Origin: JAKEGK01 sp050116575
GTDB lineage: Bacteria > Pseudomonadota > Gammaproteobacteria > SZUA-152
Direction of reading: 5' to 3'
Assembly (NCBI GenBank): GCA_050116575.1
Contig: JASFOJ010000002.1
Location: 10,266 to 74,265, forward strand
DNA length: 64,000 nucleotides
Of the stretch, positions 44,869 through 53,444 are shown piece by piece (within the stretch, counting starts at the first letter, position 1; each line of letters starts with the position of its first letter). The notes under the pieces were generated by a model. The model was not told where the DNA came from and ran no database searches. It saw only the letters and a program-made list of their open reading frames with translations. Position numbers and translations under genes: made by a program.

Positions 44869-45174
44869 TGCCATTTCGGCACAGCAATTCTGTTAGTACA
44901 CCACGTAGTTTTCCCGCCCCCCTACTGATGCAATTCGGACCACCGCGCTATTATTTTGGTTAAAAAACCAATAGTTAGCAGGAAAGTAGATTTCTTAAAC
45001 TACCCTTAATCACTTTTTAATAAAAAGAAGCCGGTCAAATCAAACAATTGATATTTATTTGATCAATTTTTGAGTGATAGACTAGCAGTCTCGTTAAACA
45101 ATGAATGCCGCGCTGGAACCACAGCGCAACAAAGATCAATGGCCCGGCCAGCGGGCAGCAGGAGTAGTTTTTAA
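44869..45174. other. Upstream region of the lipoprotein gene
   Basis: 306 bp of AT-rich DNA. It contains an inverted repeat AATTGAT / ATCAATT with a 9-nt spacer (45046-45068), about 107 bp before the lipoprotein ATG, suggestive of an operator. An AGGAG ribosome-binding site lies about 11 nt before the ATG. No other gene seen. Confidence 0.4.
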
Positions 45175-46035
45175 ATGCCGTATCAAATAAAAAATCCATT
45201 AGCAGTACTTGGCCGAATCATCGCTGTTGGCGTTCTGGTTAGTTCAGTGAATGCTTGCAGCACCGTTTCCATGGTTAACGAAGACGCTGCCACACAGGCG
45301 AGCAATATTGAGAAGAATCCTGCGTCCGTTAGCGGATTTGTCGTCGACACCGACGGCGTTACCCCCATTTACGGTGCCACTGTTGCAGTGGTATCCACCG
45401 ACACCGCTGATGCAAAAACTTTCCGTGGTGACAGCGATCATTGCGCCACACCCGCTGAACCACATCAAAGCTATACCTGTACCCGGGAAGACGGTTCTTT
45501 TACGGTAAATATCTCGGCTGCCAGTGAGTTTCCTGTTACCGTCCGTATCGAAAATGGAAGCAATACGCATGAAATCACCATCAACCGGGACGACGTCAAC
45601 AGTGATCTGGGCGTCGTGGTCATGTCACAACAAACCGTCGCCAACAAGGATAAAGTCGCTGTGGTCATGGATTTTTACAATCCTGTTGATCAAATCAAGG
45701 AATTTCTCGATGACAACCCGTCACAACTGCAAAGCGTCAAGCTACAACTGATGAACGAATACGAGTCCCTTTACCAGATCAGCAGCGACAAACAGGACGT
45801 TTCCTATCCCACGTTTTATTCGTTGTTTATTGACGGGGACAAAAACGGCAAACCGGACATCTTTAACTATGATGTGGTGTACATTAATAGCCGCGACGAG
45901 TCCGATATCGCACAGTTGGATGAATCAATCCGTAAACAGTTGCTGGCGTTTATTAACAACGGCGGCCAGTTGTATGTCACTGAGTGGACGGTTGAAATGG
46001 AACAAGAAGAGCCAGGGGCGGATCAGTATATCTGA
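45175..46035 (+). CDS. Lipoprotein with carboxypeptidase-regulatory-like domain, function unknown
   Basis: 286 aa. The N-terminal signal ends in a lipobox-like VNAC (Cys28), so it is a probable lipoprotein. Residues about 50-150 show a CarboxypepD_reg/transthyretin-like beta sandwich (VSGFVVDTDGVTPIYGATVAVVST, then YTCTREDGSFTVNIS). The C-terminal half (KVAVVMDFYNPVDQIKEFL ... QLLAFINNGGQLYVTEWTVE) resembles a flavodoxin-like or DUF4350-type fold in which a strand is followed by NNGGQLYVTEW. It includes a calcium-loop-like DGDKNGKPD. No catalytic motif is seen. It ends convergent with the MamK-like gene, with a shared terminator between. Confidence 0.6.
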   Translation: MPYQIKNPLAVLGRIIAVGVLVSSVNACSTVSMVNEDAATQASNIEKNPASVSGFVVDTDGVTPIYGATVAVVSTDTADAKTFRGDSDHCATPAEPHQSYTCTREDGSFTVNISAASEFPVTVRIENGSNTHEITINRDDVNSDLGVVVMSQQTVANKDKVAVVMDFYNPVDQIKEFLDDNPSQLQSVKLQLMNEYESLYQISSDKQDVSYPTFYSLFIDGDKNGKPDIFNYDVVYINSRDESDIAQLDESIRKQLLAFINNGGQLYVTEWTVEMEQEEPGADQYI

Positions 46036-46094
46036 TGAGTATGGTTAACAGGCTTTCGTTGTTTACATAGCGACCGATCACCTAACCATTGACT

Positions 46095-46125
46095 AAAAAA
46101 AAGAGGCCGCTAGGCCTCTTTTTTT
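46095..46125. terminator. Bidirectional terminator between convergent genes
   Basis: AAGAGGCC / GGCCTCTT with a GCTA loop (46101-46120), flanked by A8 on the left and T7 on the right. It therefore works in both directions, for the lipoprotein gene (plus strand) and the MamK-like gene (minus strand). Confidence 0.9.
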
Positions 46126-46204
46126 GTCCGGTCGTACCGGGCTGGTAAAAACACCCGTGGTCGTTTTCAATACGCCGTCTTGGCGGATGTCGTGCCTTCG
46201 TGCT

Positions 46205-47251
46205 TTACTCTTCTTCGCTGAGCAGGTCTTCCCAATACTCCTCGGGCATGTCCTGAGCCAGCGCTAGCGCACCGTCGGCGCTGGCATAGGTGGGATCCTC
46301 CACCGCGCTTACCGTACAGGGACCATCTTCTTTCAAGGCATTCTCGATGTACTTGGCCAGGCCCTTGATCTGGCTGCCGCCACCTGCAAGGACGATATTT
46401 TCGCGGACAATTTCCTGATATTCGGGATCAAAGCGGGAAATGAGTTCCATGGCGTTTTCAATAATCGCCGGCAAGACACTCTCGCACGCCCTACCCATTT
46501 CCTCGGTAATATCATGAATCATAATGCGTCCCGCGACGGGGATCTCCACTTCGATTTTACCTTTAATGGTTCCGACATAGGCATACATCTCCTTGAAACC
46601 ACGCACCATATTCATGTTGAAATCCGATTCTGGATATTTATCCTTCATCATTTCATAGAGCTGCATGTCGATATAATCACCGGCGGTCACGATGGTGCGC
46701 TGGTCATCTTCAGTGGGCATGGAACCATGCATGATGCAGAAGTCCGTGGTGCCCGCGCCAATGTCAATAACGATAGCGTTATTCAACAAACCGCGGCCGT
46801 AGGCGGCGGCAAAAGGCTCGGAAACCACCATCAGGGAATCCACATAATCCTGCACCGCGCGCTTGATCGCCAGCTTGTTGGCGCGCAACGATTCGGCGGG
46901 AACGCCGACCACCGCGTAGATCTCCTGGCTGTCCATCGCACCCACCAGTTCCAGCAGGTAACCGACAAGTTCCTGTACAGCCTCTTCATCGCGTGAAATA
47001 CCTTCTTTAATAACACCGTGTTCCAGGGGACGGACCAGTTCCAGCGACAGCCGGTTTTCCAATGCCTCCTTGCCGAATAACACCGGCTTACCCAAAACTT
47101 TTTCGGATATAAAGTCCTTTGGCCAACCGACGTAACTGGCAACATAGTCGCGCACTCCGTTGCTGGCGGATATTGCACTACGCGAGGTTCCCAAATCGAT
47201 ACCAACTCGCATTCTACTGCTGCGCTTTGGCGAGCTTTTCTTTTTCGCCAT
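46205..47251 (-). CDS. MamK-like bacterial actin
   Basis: 348-aa actin-fold ATPase. Phosphate-1 motif IDLGTS (18-23), phosphate-2 IDIGAGTTD (162-170), catalytic-type Glu145 in VVSEPF and adenosine motif LAGGGSQIKGLA (288-299) are all present. The pattern VGWPKD, LGKPVLFG, AGDYID, RFDPEYQEIVRENIVLAGGGS and MPEEYW near the end is close to MamK, the magnetosome filament protein, more than to MreB, FtsA or ParM. It should form cytoplasmic ATP-dependent filaments. AGGAGG lies 8 nt before the ATG at 47251, which supports this start even though it overlaps the amidase gene by 38 bp. No magnetosome genes (mamA, B, E, M, Q) are in view. The cargo is unknown. Confidence 0.85.
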   Translation of the reverse strand: MAKKKSSPKRSSRMRVGIDLGTSRSAISASNGVRDYVASYVGWPKDFISEKVLGKPVLFGKEALENRLSLELVRPLEHGVIKEGISRDEEAVQELVGYLLELVGAMDSQEIYAVVGVPAESLRANKLAIKRAVQDYVDSLMVVSEPFAAAYGRGLLNNAIVIDIGAGTTDFCIMHGSMPTEDDQRTIVTAGDYIDMQLYEMMKDKYPESDFNMNMVRGFKEMYAYVGTIKGKIEVEIPVAGRIMIHDITEEMGRACESVLPAIIENAMELISRFDPEYQEIVRENIVLAGGGSQIKGLAKYIENALKEDGPCTVSAVEDPTYASADGALALAQDMPEEYWEDLLSEEE

Positions 47252-48419
47252 TCCTTTTGCCTCCTACACTGGTGTTTTTATTCAAATAAGAAACTATGCC
47301 CTGTTCCAGAAACGCGGCGATATTTTCCCGATACTCTGATGTTGTTAATCGTTTCTCTTCTCTCGGATTACAAAAACAAGACACCTCAGTCAATATACTG
47401 GGGGCATCCAAATTCAGCAGCACGACGAAAGGCGCAGACTTAATACCATGGTCGTTGGTATCCCCGTTTATTTGCTTCATCCGGCCATACAGGTTTGTCT
47501 GGACCGAATACGCCAATTGACGGGATTCCTGAAATTTCATGGTATCGCCTATTTTCTGGATTATCTCCTTAAAGTCTCCGTATTCATAATGCGAATCCGC
47601 ATTTTCCCGCTCCGCGAGATCGGCAACCTTGGCGTCGTTTGTCGAACCGAAATAATATGTTTCTATAAAACTTTTTTCACTGGGAAAATAGTTTATATGA
47701 ATCGAAATAAACAAATCCGCGTTATTGGCGTTGGCATACTCGACACGATCATTTAATGCGATGGTGTCATCGCTGGCGCGCGTCATTAATACTTCATAAC
47801 GATCATACTTTGCAAGACGCTTGCGCAACCGTTTGGCTATTTCCAGCGCAATATCCTTCTCGTAAATACCCGACTTGCCAATGGCACCCGGGTCTTTGCC
47901 ACCATGGCCCGGATCGATCACAATCGTCCTGACGCCCAGTCCAAACAATTGCGCCAGAGGTACGCCATTATTCGTTAATGACTGAAATTTGGCCGGATCA
48001 ATGTCGCTGTCATCCAAGCGCGGCAATGCCGAACCTTCCAAGTTATCGACACTACTCAGGTTTTTTTGAAGCATTTTTGGCAACGGTGTGGCATTTGTTC
48101 CGGAACCGGCGGTATTACCGATTTCCAGCGGAACGGCTTTCGCTTCGCCACCGCTGGCCGGCGATGATTCTCCCGCCGGTATCGGCTGGGGATTTAACCC
48201 TATTTGCGCCCACGGGTATTGCCACTGGCTCAACACGCCGGCCACGACCAGGATCGCTGCCACACTGACAACGATCGCCGCATGCGATTTTCGCTTATGT
48301 AAAGAGCGTTCCGGTTGCTGTGCACCTTTTTTGGCAGGAGCTTCCCCTTTGCCCGCGACCCATAAATTCTCCTGGTAAATCCCTTTGAGAATTTCTCGCT
48401 TGTTTGATGGCTTGAACAC
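47214..48419 (-). CDS. Membrane-anchored N-acetylmuramoyl-L-alanine amidase (Amidase_3)
   Basis: 401 aa: a cytoplasmic basic N-terminus (1-47), one membrane helix (48-63), a Pro/Ser/Gly-rich periplasmic linker (to about 160) and an AmiABC-type zinc amidase domain. The zinc and catalytic residues are His172 (IDPGHGGKDPGA), Glu187 (GIYEKDIAL), His241 (SIHIN) and Glu345 (LTEVSCF). It cleaves the amide between MurNAc and the stem peptide. Unlike AmiB/AmiC it lacks a cleavable signal and an AMIN domain. The start is GTG. Its 3' end overlaps the MamK-like gene by 38 bp, so the two proteins are coordinately made. Confidence 0.9.
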   Translation of the reverse strand: MFKPSNKREILKGIYQENLWVAGKGEAPAKKGAQQPERSLHKRKSHAAIVVSVAAILVVAGVLSQWQYPWAQIGLNPQPIPAGESSPASGGEAKAVPLEIGNTAGSGTNATPLPKMLQKNLSSVDNLEGSALPRLDDSDIDPAKFQSLTNNGVPLAQLFGLGVRTIVIDPGHGGKDPGAIGKSGIYEKDIALEIAKRLRKRLAKYDRYEVLMTRASDDTIALNDRVEYANANNADLFISIHINYFPSEKSFIETYYFGSTNDAKVADLAERENADSHYEYGDFKEIIQKIGDTMKFQESRQLAYSVQTNLYGRMKQINGDTNDHGIKSAPFVVLLNLDAPSILTEVSCFCNPREEKRLTTSEYRENIAAFLEQGIVSYLNKNTSVGGKRNGEKEKLAKAQQ

Positions 48420-49127
48420 AGCTTACCCAACTTTACGACATCGTTGCATCCGAACGCCGGCAACCGATACCCGACCGCTTACATTCCAAATGTTTACAAG
48501 AAAAATGCCAACTTTTCAACCAGATACATACACTGCGACAACGATGACGCAATGTTTTTCATTCCGTGGCGCCCAAAATCCAGCGACAATGTCAGGTATC
48601 ATCGTTAGCCACCCATGGGTGCTAACGAACGCTGTAAGCAGAGCAATGGAAGCATGTTACGGCCCGTGCCCCATGACGACGTATTGGCCGTCATTTCTGT
48701 CTATTAAATGCACCGTACCTGGTTGATTAATATGACATAACCTTGACACTGGAATTACGGATGTTGGCGCATCTAGCATGGAACTACAAATTTGGTGCCA
48801 GATCAACGATAATTAGATAGTAATCTGTGAACAGCGTAACAAATTTTGATCGCATTTTTATTTAACCCTGTTCAACGGTTAAACAAATCGCCTGACTGCC
48901 TGTTTCAGGGGCACTATAAACCAGGCTATCGGCAATACCTCACATTTTTGCCTTTCGGTTGCCGTTTTTTACCAAAATAGCTAAATCTTCAGGCGGACAA
49001 TCCGCTGTATTTTGGGTAACGCCTGGTAGCAAGTATAGACGCCCCTGCCGGATCATTGGAAAAAATGCCGGTAGCTTGCTGGTATCGGCTCCATTTATGA
49101 ACATAAAACAGGCAGATTTAAAGGCAT
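48420..49127. other. Long divergent gap with structured DNA
   Basis: 708 bp between the amidase gene and the tail-anchored-protein gene. Near its right end CGGCAA (48930) can pair with TTGCCG (48959-48964), which is followed directly by T6, a terminator-like shape; next comes a dyad with CCAAAATA (48972-48979) and TATTTTGG (49008-49015) enclosing GCGGA-CAA-TCCGC. These could end a short unannotated transcript or form the leader of the next gene. I see no convincing coding frame; the one at 48385-48726 has Cys/Thr/Pro-rich random composition. Confidence 0.4.
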
Positions 49128-49754
49128 ATGATCAATAACATGAGAGCAATTGAGCAACCTTTGATGGCGACACCCACTGTACAAAAGCTGGGAGACGACA
49201 ACCAGAAAATATTGATGTCATTTGCGCGCCAGCAACTGTCGCATATCGAATCAAATTCGATCAAGAAGAACTCGTTTCAGCTGTTTTTGATCACCGCATT
49301 TTTATACGGTGCCATTCAGCAATTGGGCAAACAATCAACACTGCCCAAACACCTCAGCAATCACTATCTGCACAAAATCCTCATCGAAACGTTTTCCCTG
49401 CCCCCCCATAACGCCGAGGGCCTGGTGAGTTCCATTAACCGCATGATGAAGAAGTACTACTTGCTGGAAAACATTTATTTCGACGGGGAATCGGCGGCCG
49501 AACAGTGGCTGGTCAACGATGAATGTGAATGCACAGAACTAAAAACCCTGCTCGACCGCTATGAAAACTTTACCATGCTGGACATGAACGCCGCCGGCAT
49601 GAAATCCGACGTCCCGGCATTCGATCAGCCACAGGATAGAGATCCAACACCTGACACCAACGGTTCAAGCGGTGGGACGTTGAAATTTGTGGTTGCGTTA
49701 ATTGCGCTCGCCGCACTGGCGGGTGTTGCTTATTTCTTTTCCCTTAAAGGATAA
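49128..49754 (+). CDS. Tail-anchored helical protein of unknown function
   Basis: 208 aa. Residues about 20-150 are helical and charged (NSFQLFLITAFLYGAIQQLG, HYLHKILIETF), followed by an acidic Pro/Asp/Ser/Gly linker (about 155-182) and one C-terminal membrane helix (FVVALIALAALAGVAYFF), so the protein is probably anchored by its tail with the body in the cytoplasm. No recognised domain. AAAGG lies just before the ATG. It is divergent from the amidase/MamK-like operon, 708 bp away; a link is possible but not shown. Confidence 0.6.
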   Translation: MINNMRAIEQPLMATPTVQKLGDDNQKILMSFARQQLSHIESNSIKKNSFQLFLITAFLYGAIQQLGKQSTLPKHLSNHYLHKILIETFSLPPHNAEGLVSSINRMMKKYYLLENIYFDGESAAEQWLVNDECECTELKTLLDRYENFTMLDMNAAGMKSDVPAFDQPQDRDPTPDTNGSSGGTLKFVVALIALAALAGVAYFFSLKG

Positions 49755-49799
49755 ATATTACCAATCCCGGGATTTGGCCAGCCCGTTAGCGCCTTTGGA

Positions 49800-50237
49800 T
49801 CAGTGAAAACCTTTGGCGGTAATTTTGTGCGCCACCAGATCCGCCTTATCTTCGTTCACCGGCAAAATATACGTCAGGATATGCTCCGCTTTTTTGCCCC
49901 CTTCGTGCACCGTTTCCAGCTCAAATACAAAAAATTTGCCACTGAACCGCGTATCTGCCTGGCGGTTGCGGATTCGAAAACTGGTTATGGGCCCCATATG
50001 ATCGATGAACGCTTGCAGACGCTTGCGCCACTCAGCCTTGGGAATACCTTTGTAAAATTTGTCCGAATAAAAGGTCAGCGCTGTATCAATGTCCCCCTTT
50101 TGTAAAGCGGAAAACAGCTGATTGACCTTCGGTTCGAGATCGATTTTCGTTGCTGTGGGATTGCAGGCGTTCAGTAACAATACCGCGGCGGACATAAGAA
50201 TCAGCCTGGTTGTAAAAGCCTTCAGGAAAGACATCAT
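49800..50237 (-). CDS. Small lipoprotein, NTF2/DUF4864-like
   Basis: 145 aa. The signal peptide ends in the lipobox LLNAC (Cys25). The mature domain (VNQLFSALQKGDIDTALTFYSDKF ... WRKRLQAFIDHMGPITSFRIRNRQ) has the helix-strand arrangement of small NTF2-like exported proteins with a DIDTALxFYS motif. The function is unknown. It is convergent with the tail-anchored gene (45 bp gap). Confidence 0.65.
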   Translation of the reverse strand: MMSFLKAFTTRLILMSAAVLLLNACNPTATKIDLEPKVNQLFSALQKGDIDTALTFYSDKFYKGIPKAEWRKRLQAFIDHMGPITSFRIRNRQADTRFSGKFFVFELETVHEGGKKAEHILTYILPVNEDKADLVAHKITAKGFH

Positions 50238-50552
50238 GGATATGGGTAACCTGTTAAATATATTTTTGTGATGTGCAATTGTTTAACCCTACCATAAAAC
50301 ACCGTGTCTGAGAATATTGCGCCACCCTTGTCACCCAGCAACCAATTCGCACTATCGCCCCCCGCACCCATTTAATCTCAACTGTTGAGTCTGATTCATA
50401 TTTAGCATTGCCAGCCGCAATTGCCTTTTTGTGCAATTCTCCTGGCCGGACTTGCAGCTCAATACCGCAACACGGGCGTGGGAACAGCGTTAACGGATAT
50501 CAATTCATTGACGAGTACTTTGCGTTTAACTAGGATTAAGCTTAGTGCCCAT

Positions 50553-51086
50553 ATGAAATATACACGACGATTTTTTATATTGTTGCTATTCCTTGCCGTT
50601 GTGCCTGCGCTAAACGGTGCGCAAGCTAAAACTTCGGTAGCCCGACAACTGGCCCGTTGCGCGGCGATTAGCAATGAACAGCAACGGCTTGCCTGTTATG
50701 ACGAGCTAGCCCGTAAAGTGTCTTCCAATGCTGGCCAATCCCCAGGCCTCCACTTTATCCAACCGCCGGCGTCTTTTCTTGATTCGCGCCTGGTGTCCGC
50801 GCCCTGGAAAGCGCAATATACATTGACAGTACGAAGTTTTGTGAAACTGATTTCACAAGCTGTTATGGGTAATGGAAAAAAAATTTCCATCCAGGGTTGG
50901 ACCCGGGATGAACGCCATTACGTACTAAATATCACCATGCGCACGCCGGTAAAATTGCGGTTTTTACCTCGGGAGGTGGCAAAGAAAGACACACCAATGA
51001 GTCTGTTGAAAGAGGTGACTATGGACGGTGAAACCGTTAGTGCAGAAGAGTTCATCATGGTCATCGCGGCCATGGTACCTTTTTGA
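50553..51086 (+). CDS. Exported VasI/TagO-like protein
   Basis: 177 aa from the ATG at 50553, which gives a good signal peptide (MKYTRRFFILLLFLAVVPAL, cleaved near NGAQA). The mature start, LARCAAISNEQQRLACYDELARK, is a motif shared by VasI/TagO-type proteins, with the paired Cys spaced C-x12-C. The rest (WTRDERHYVLNITMRTPVKLRFLPREV) is not recognised. No other type VI secretion genes are present, so a secretion role should not be assumed. The frame is open upstream to 50421, but no signal sequence would then be at the N-terminus. Confidence 0.5.
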   Translation: MKYTRRFFILLLFLAVVPALNGAQAKTSVARQLARCAAISNEQQRLACYDELARKVSSNAGQSPGLHFIQPPASFLDSRLVSAPWKAQYTLTVRSFVKLISQAVMGNGKKISIQGWTRDERHYVLNITMRTPVKLRFLPREVAKKDTPMSLLKEVTMDGETVSAEEFIMVIAAMVPF

Positions 51087-51503
51087 CAGCCTGATGACGC
51101 CAACGCGCAGAGCCTATATAACAGCCACTAGATGAAAAAATATAAACAGGCTGATGAACACCAGGTTAAAAACAAAAATTTGCTGATCCAACGTTTTTCC
51201 CCGAAAGCGGATTAACAAGAACGTAAACACGTTATTTTTAATCTGTATGTGTAAGTTACAAGACTTATGTTAAACCGTAGAAGCCCGGCAATAGCTGTTT
51301 TTTATTGACTCAACTCAGCTGATTTAACGGGCTATTGATAATCGAACCATCAAGACTATTGCTATTCGCAGTATTTCTGGAATCTTCCTGCAACAGCCAA
51401 ATAATTGCGGATTATGTCAAATTTGACCGGATTTTACCAATGGCGAATCAGCCGGAGGGCGAGCGTCTTTGCAGCAATAACTTATTATTTTTACTGCATA
51501 TTA
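51087..51503. other. Intergenic region without recognised features
   Basis: 417 bp of AT-rich DNA between the VasI-like gene and the convergent gene at 51504. I see no gene, terminator or repeat in it. Confidence 0.5.
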
Positions 51504-51821
51504 TTAATGATTGGGGCGCGTGAGTTCATTACGCATGGCGATAATATCGCTTAAACTAAAATCCCTTAGCAAACGGGTATACTTTTCATCAACCTTGAGC
51601 AACTCCGCGGATTCGCAGGCGTCCCGTTCCGACAGCCACAATTCAATCAGCCAGCTCGCCGCCGCCCGCTTCGCCCATTTCGGTATTAACGATTCGTCCT
51701 TAAACCAGTCTTCAATAAGATAGGTATCTGCATACATTTTATTGGCGCGCAGCACGATACCCTGCTCAATTTGCTCAACGGACAAGCCAAATGAATGGTT
51801 CAGCACAGTCAATAAATTCAT
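51504..51821 (-). CDS. Hypothetical protein, 105 aa
   Basis: A small soluble, helix-rich protein with no signal peptide: FGLSVEQIEQGIVLRANKMY, then IPKWAKRAAASWLIELWLSE and a C-terminal RLLRDFSLSDIIAMRNELTR. No domain recognised. Composition and codon use look like the neighbours. There is no clear Shine-Dalgarno before the ATG, so the call rests on composition and on the absence of an overlapping better frame. Confidence 0.45.
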   Translation of the reverse strand: MNLLTVLNHSFGLSVEQIEQGIVLRANKMYADTYLIEDWFKDESLIPKWAKRAAASWLIELWLSERDACESAELLKVDEKYTRLLRDFSLSDIIAMRNELTRPNH

Positions 51822-51997
51822 GGTGTTACCACACGAGTGCTATCCGGGTTTTCGTTATGGTTAGCGATAGTTAGCGGCACGCCAGCGTTTGCCGCTACGG
51901 CCACCGCTGCATTTGTTGTTAACAGCATCCAATTTATATCCCGCTGTGGTTCGCGAGTCAATTTCAATCGGCGGCACGCTAACATGATCAACCGCGA

Positions 51998-52921
51998 TTA
52001 ATCAATTTCAATAAATCGCATTTCAACACGTCTGTTCTGCAACCGGCCTTGCTTGCTGTCATTGGATGCAATCGGTTGTGTATCGCCATACCCATGCGTG
52101 GCCAGCACCTTTTTGTTAACACCCAGCTCCACCAGAAAACGAGTCGCGCTTCTGGCCCGCAGCAGGGACAAACGCTTGTTGATGGCGTCGGAACCGGTAT
52201 TGTCCGTGTGGCCCGCCACTTCCACCCGCATCCGGGGATGTTCACGCAATCTTCGGGCAACGTCGCGCAGAATGCCTTTTGCGCTGTTGCTGAGTGCATC
52301 ACTACCGCTCCTGAAGTGCACGCCCTTTAGCGTAACAATTTCTATTATATGACAACCCATGGGTTCCACTTTGACGCCAGGCGGTGTACCGGCGCATAAA
52401 TCCTTGCTGTCAACAACACCGTCGTTATCCGAATCCCATTCACAACCGTTGCCGTCGACGCTGACGTCGCTAATGGTTCTACTGCACCGGTCCCTGTAAT
52501 TGGGCACGCCGTCATGGTCGTCGTCAAAACCGCATCCACGGCTATCGACTTTTACGCCGTGGGGTGTACCACGGCAGGCATCGCGGGAATCAGCAACGGT
52601 ATCACCATCGGTATCCAGCGCACAGCCCTTAACATCCACCCAGGTATCCGGTGCCGTATCTTTACATTGGTCTTCAGCGTTATTAACGCCATCATTATCG
52701 TCATCCTGGGAAGCAATAATATTATCCCCGCTTGCAGCCCTGTTTTCCTTTTGCACCGCAGAGGTGCCTGCGCTGCCCGCGCCCAACTCGGTAGTTGACC
52801 CCGTATTGTCGGCCGGGGATGAACCACAACCTGCCAGCATTGACAGCGTAACAAGTATGAAAATGATGCTGGCAAATGGAATGAAAAGTTTATCTGGATC
52901 GGTCTTGTTATTATTTTTCAT
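51998..52921 (-). CDS. OmpA-family lipoprotein with thrombospondin type-3 repeats
   Basis: 307 aa. Lipobox LAGC (Cys32). Residues about 70-195 hold four thrombospondin type-3-like calcium repeats (DDDNDGVNNAEDQC, DTDGDTVADSRDAC, DDDHDGVPNYRDRC, DSDNDGVVDSKDLC). The C-terminal OmpA domain (about 200-307: VEVAGHTDNTGSDAINKRLS, RARSATRFLVELGV, NRRVEM) binds peptidoglycan through its conserved Asp/Arg. It anchors the outer membrane to the wall; the calcium repeats act as a rigid spacer. A perfect 10-bp inverted repeat lies 59 bp upstream. Confidence 0.92.
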   Translation of the reverse strand: MKNNNKTDPDKLFIPFASIIFILVTLSMLAGCGSSPADNTGSTTELGAGSAGTSAVQKENRAASGDNIIASQDDDNDGVNNAEDQCKDTAPDTWVDVKGCALDTDGDTVADSRDACRGTPHGVKVDSRGCGFDDDHDGVPNYRDRCSRTISDVSVDGNGCEWDSDNDGVVDSKDLCAGTPPGVKVEPMGCHIIEIVTLKGVHFRSGSDALSNSAKGILRDVARRLREHPRMRVEVAGHTDNTGSDAINKRLSLLRARSATRFLVELGVNKKVLATHGYGDTQPIASNDSKQGRLQNRRVEMRFIEID

Positions 52922-53444
52922 AGATAATGCCTTTTAATTTTATGGGTAACTGGAACGGCGATTTGCGTCAACTGACCGAGCTTTTCATGTGAACCCGTTC
53001 ATGAAAAGCCCCCCACGGAAAGCCGCGCCGATAAATTGATTATATTTAACCCAAGACCCCGTATGGCGCATCGCAGCACCGACATCAAGGGCACTAAAAG
53101 AACCGGCTCAGTGATTTTTAAACAGGGTGCTTGACTGTTTTCGATTGTCGTTAATATTTGGTGGTTGCTATTTTTATCTTTGTTTACGCCACGCACCAAT
53201 CAATGACATATATCATTTTGTGCGAATCATTTTGGTGCAATTATTTTATTACAACGGTGGTTGATTTCCCAAATACAAACGTAACTTTTTGTTATCCGGG
53301 CACATTACTGTTCTTGGTATATTGCCTGCTAAGTTGATTCTACAATAACGCAGAACGAATACCGGGTTCAAAATCGACCCGTCTCTCACCTCGCGGCGAG
53401 AGCGTACTATTAATAATAACGAATTAAACCTGGAAAGCACCAAC
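52922..53444. other. Divergent region ompA-like / urease operon
   Basis: 523 bp. It contains a perfect stem-loop GCTTTTCATG / CATGAAAAGC (52980-52989 and 53000-53009) near the OmpA-family gene, and towards the urease side two inverted GCACCAA/TTGGTGC half-sites (53193-53199 and 53232-53238) with a candidate sigma54 core at 53314-53330. No gene seen. Confidence 0.5.
53314..53330 (+). promoter_or_regulatory. Candidate sigma54 promoter of the urease operon
   Basis: TTGGTATATTGCCTGCT keeps the invariant GG-N10-GC spacing (GG 53316-53317, GC 53328-53329) but only part of the remaining consensus. NtrC-like half-sites lie 75-120 bp upstream. It is placed 115 bp before the first gene. Confidence 0.35.

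Noticed and set aside
46205..47251. Evidence for a magnetosome island
   Set aside because: Only a MamK-like gene is present; no mamA, mamB, mamE, mamM, mamO or mamQ homologue in the window, so magnetosome formation cannot be inferred.
48385..48726. 113-codon plus-strand frame in the gap upstream of the amidase gene
   Set aside because: Random-looking Cys/Thr/Pro-rich composition, begins inside the amidase gene on the opposite strand, no ribosome-binding site.
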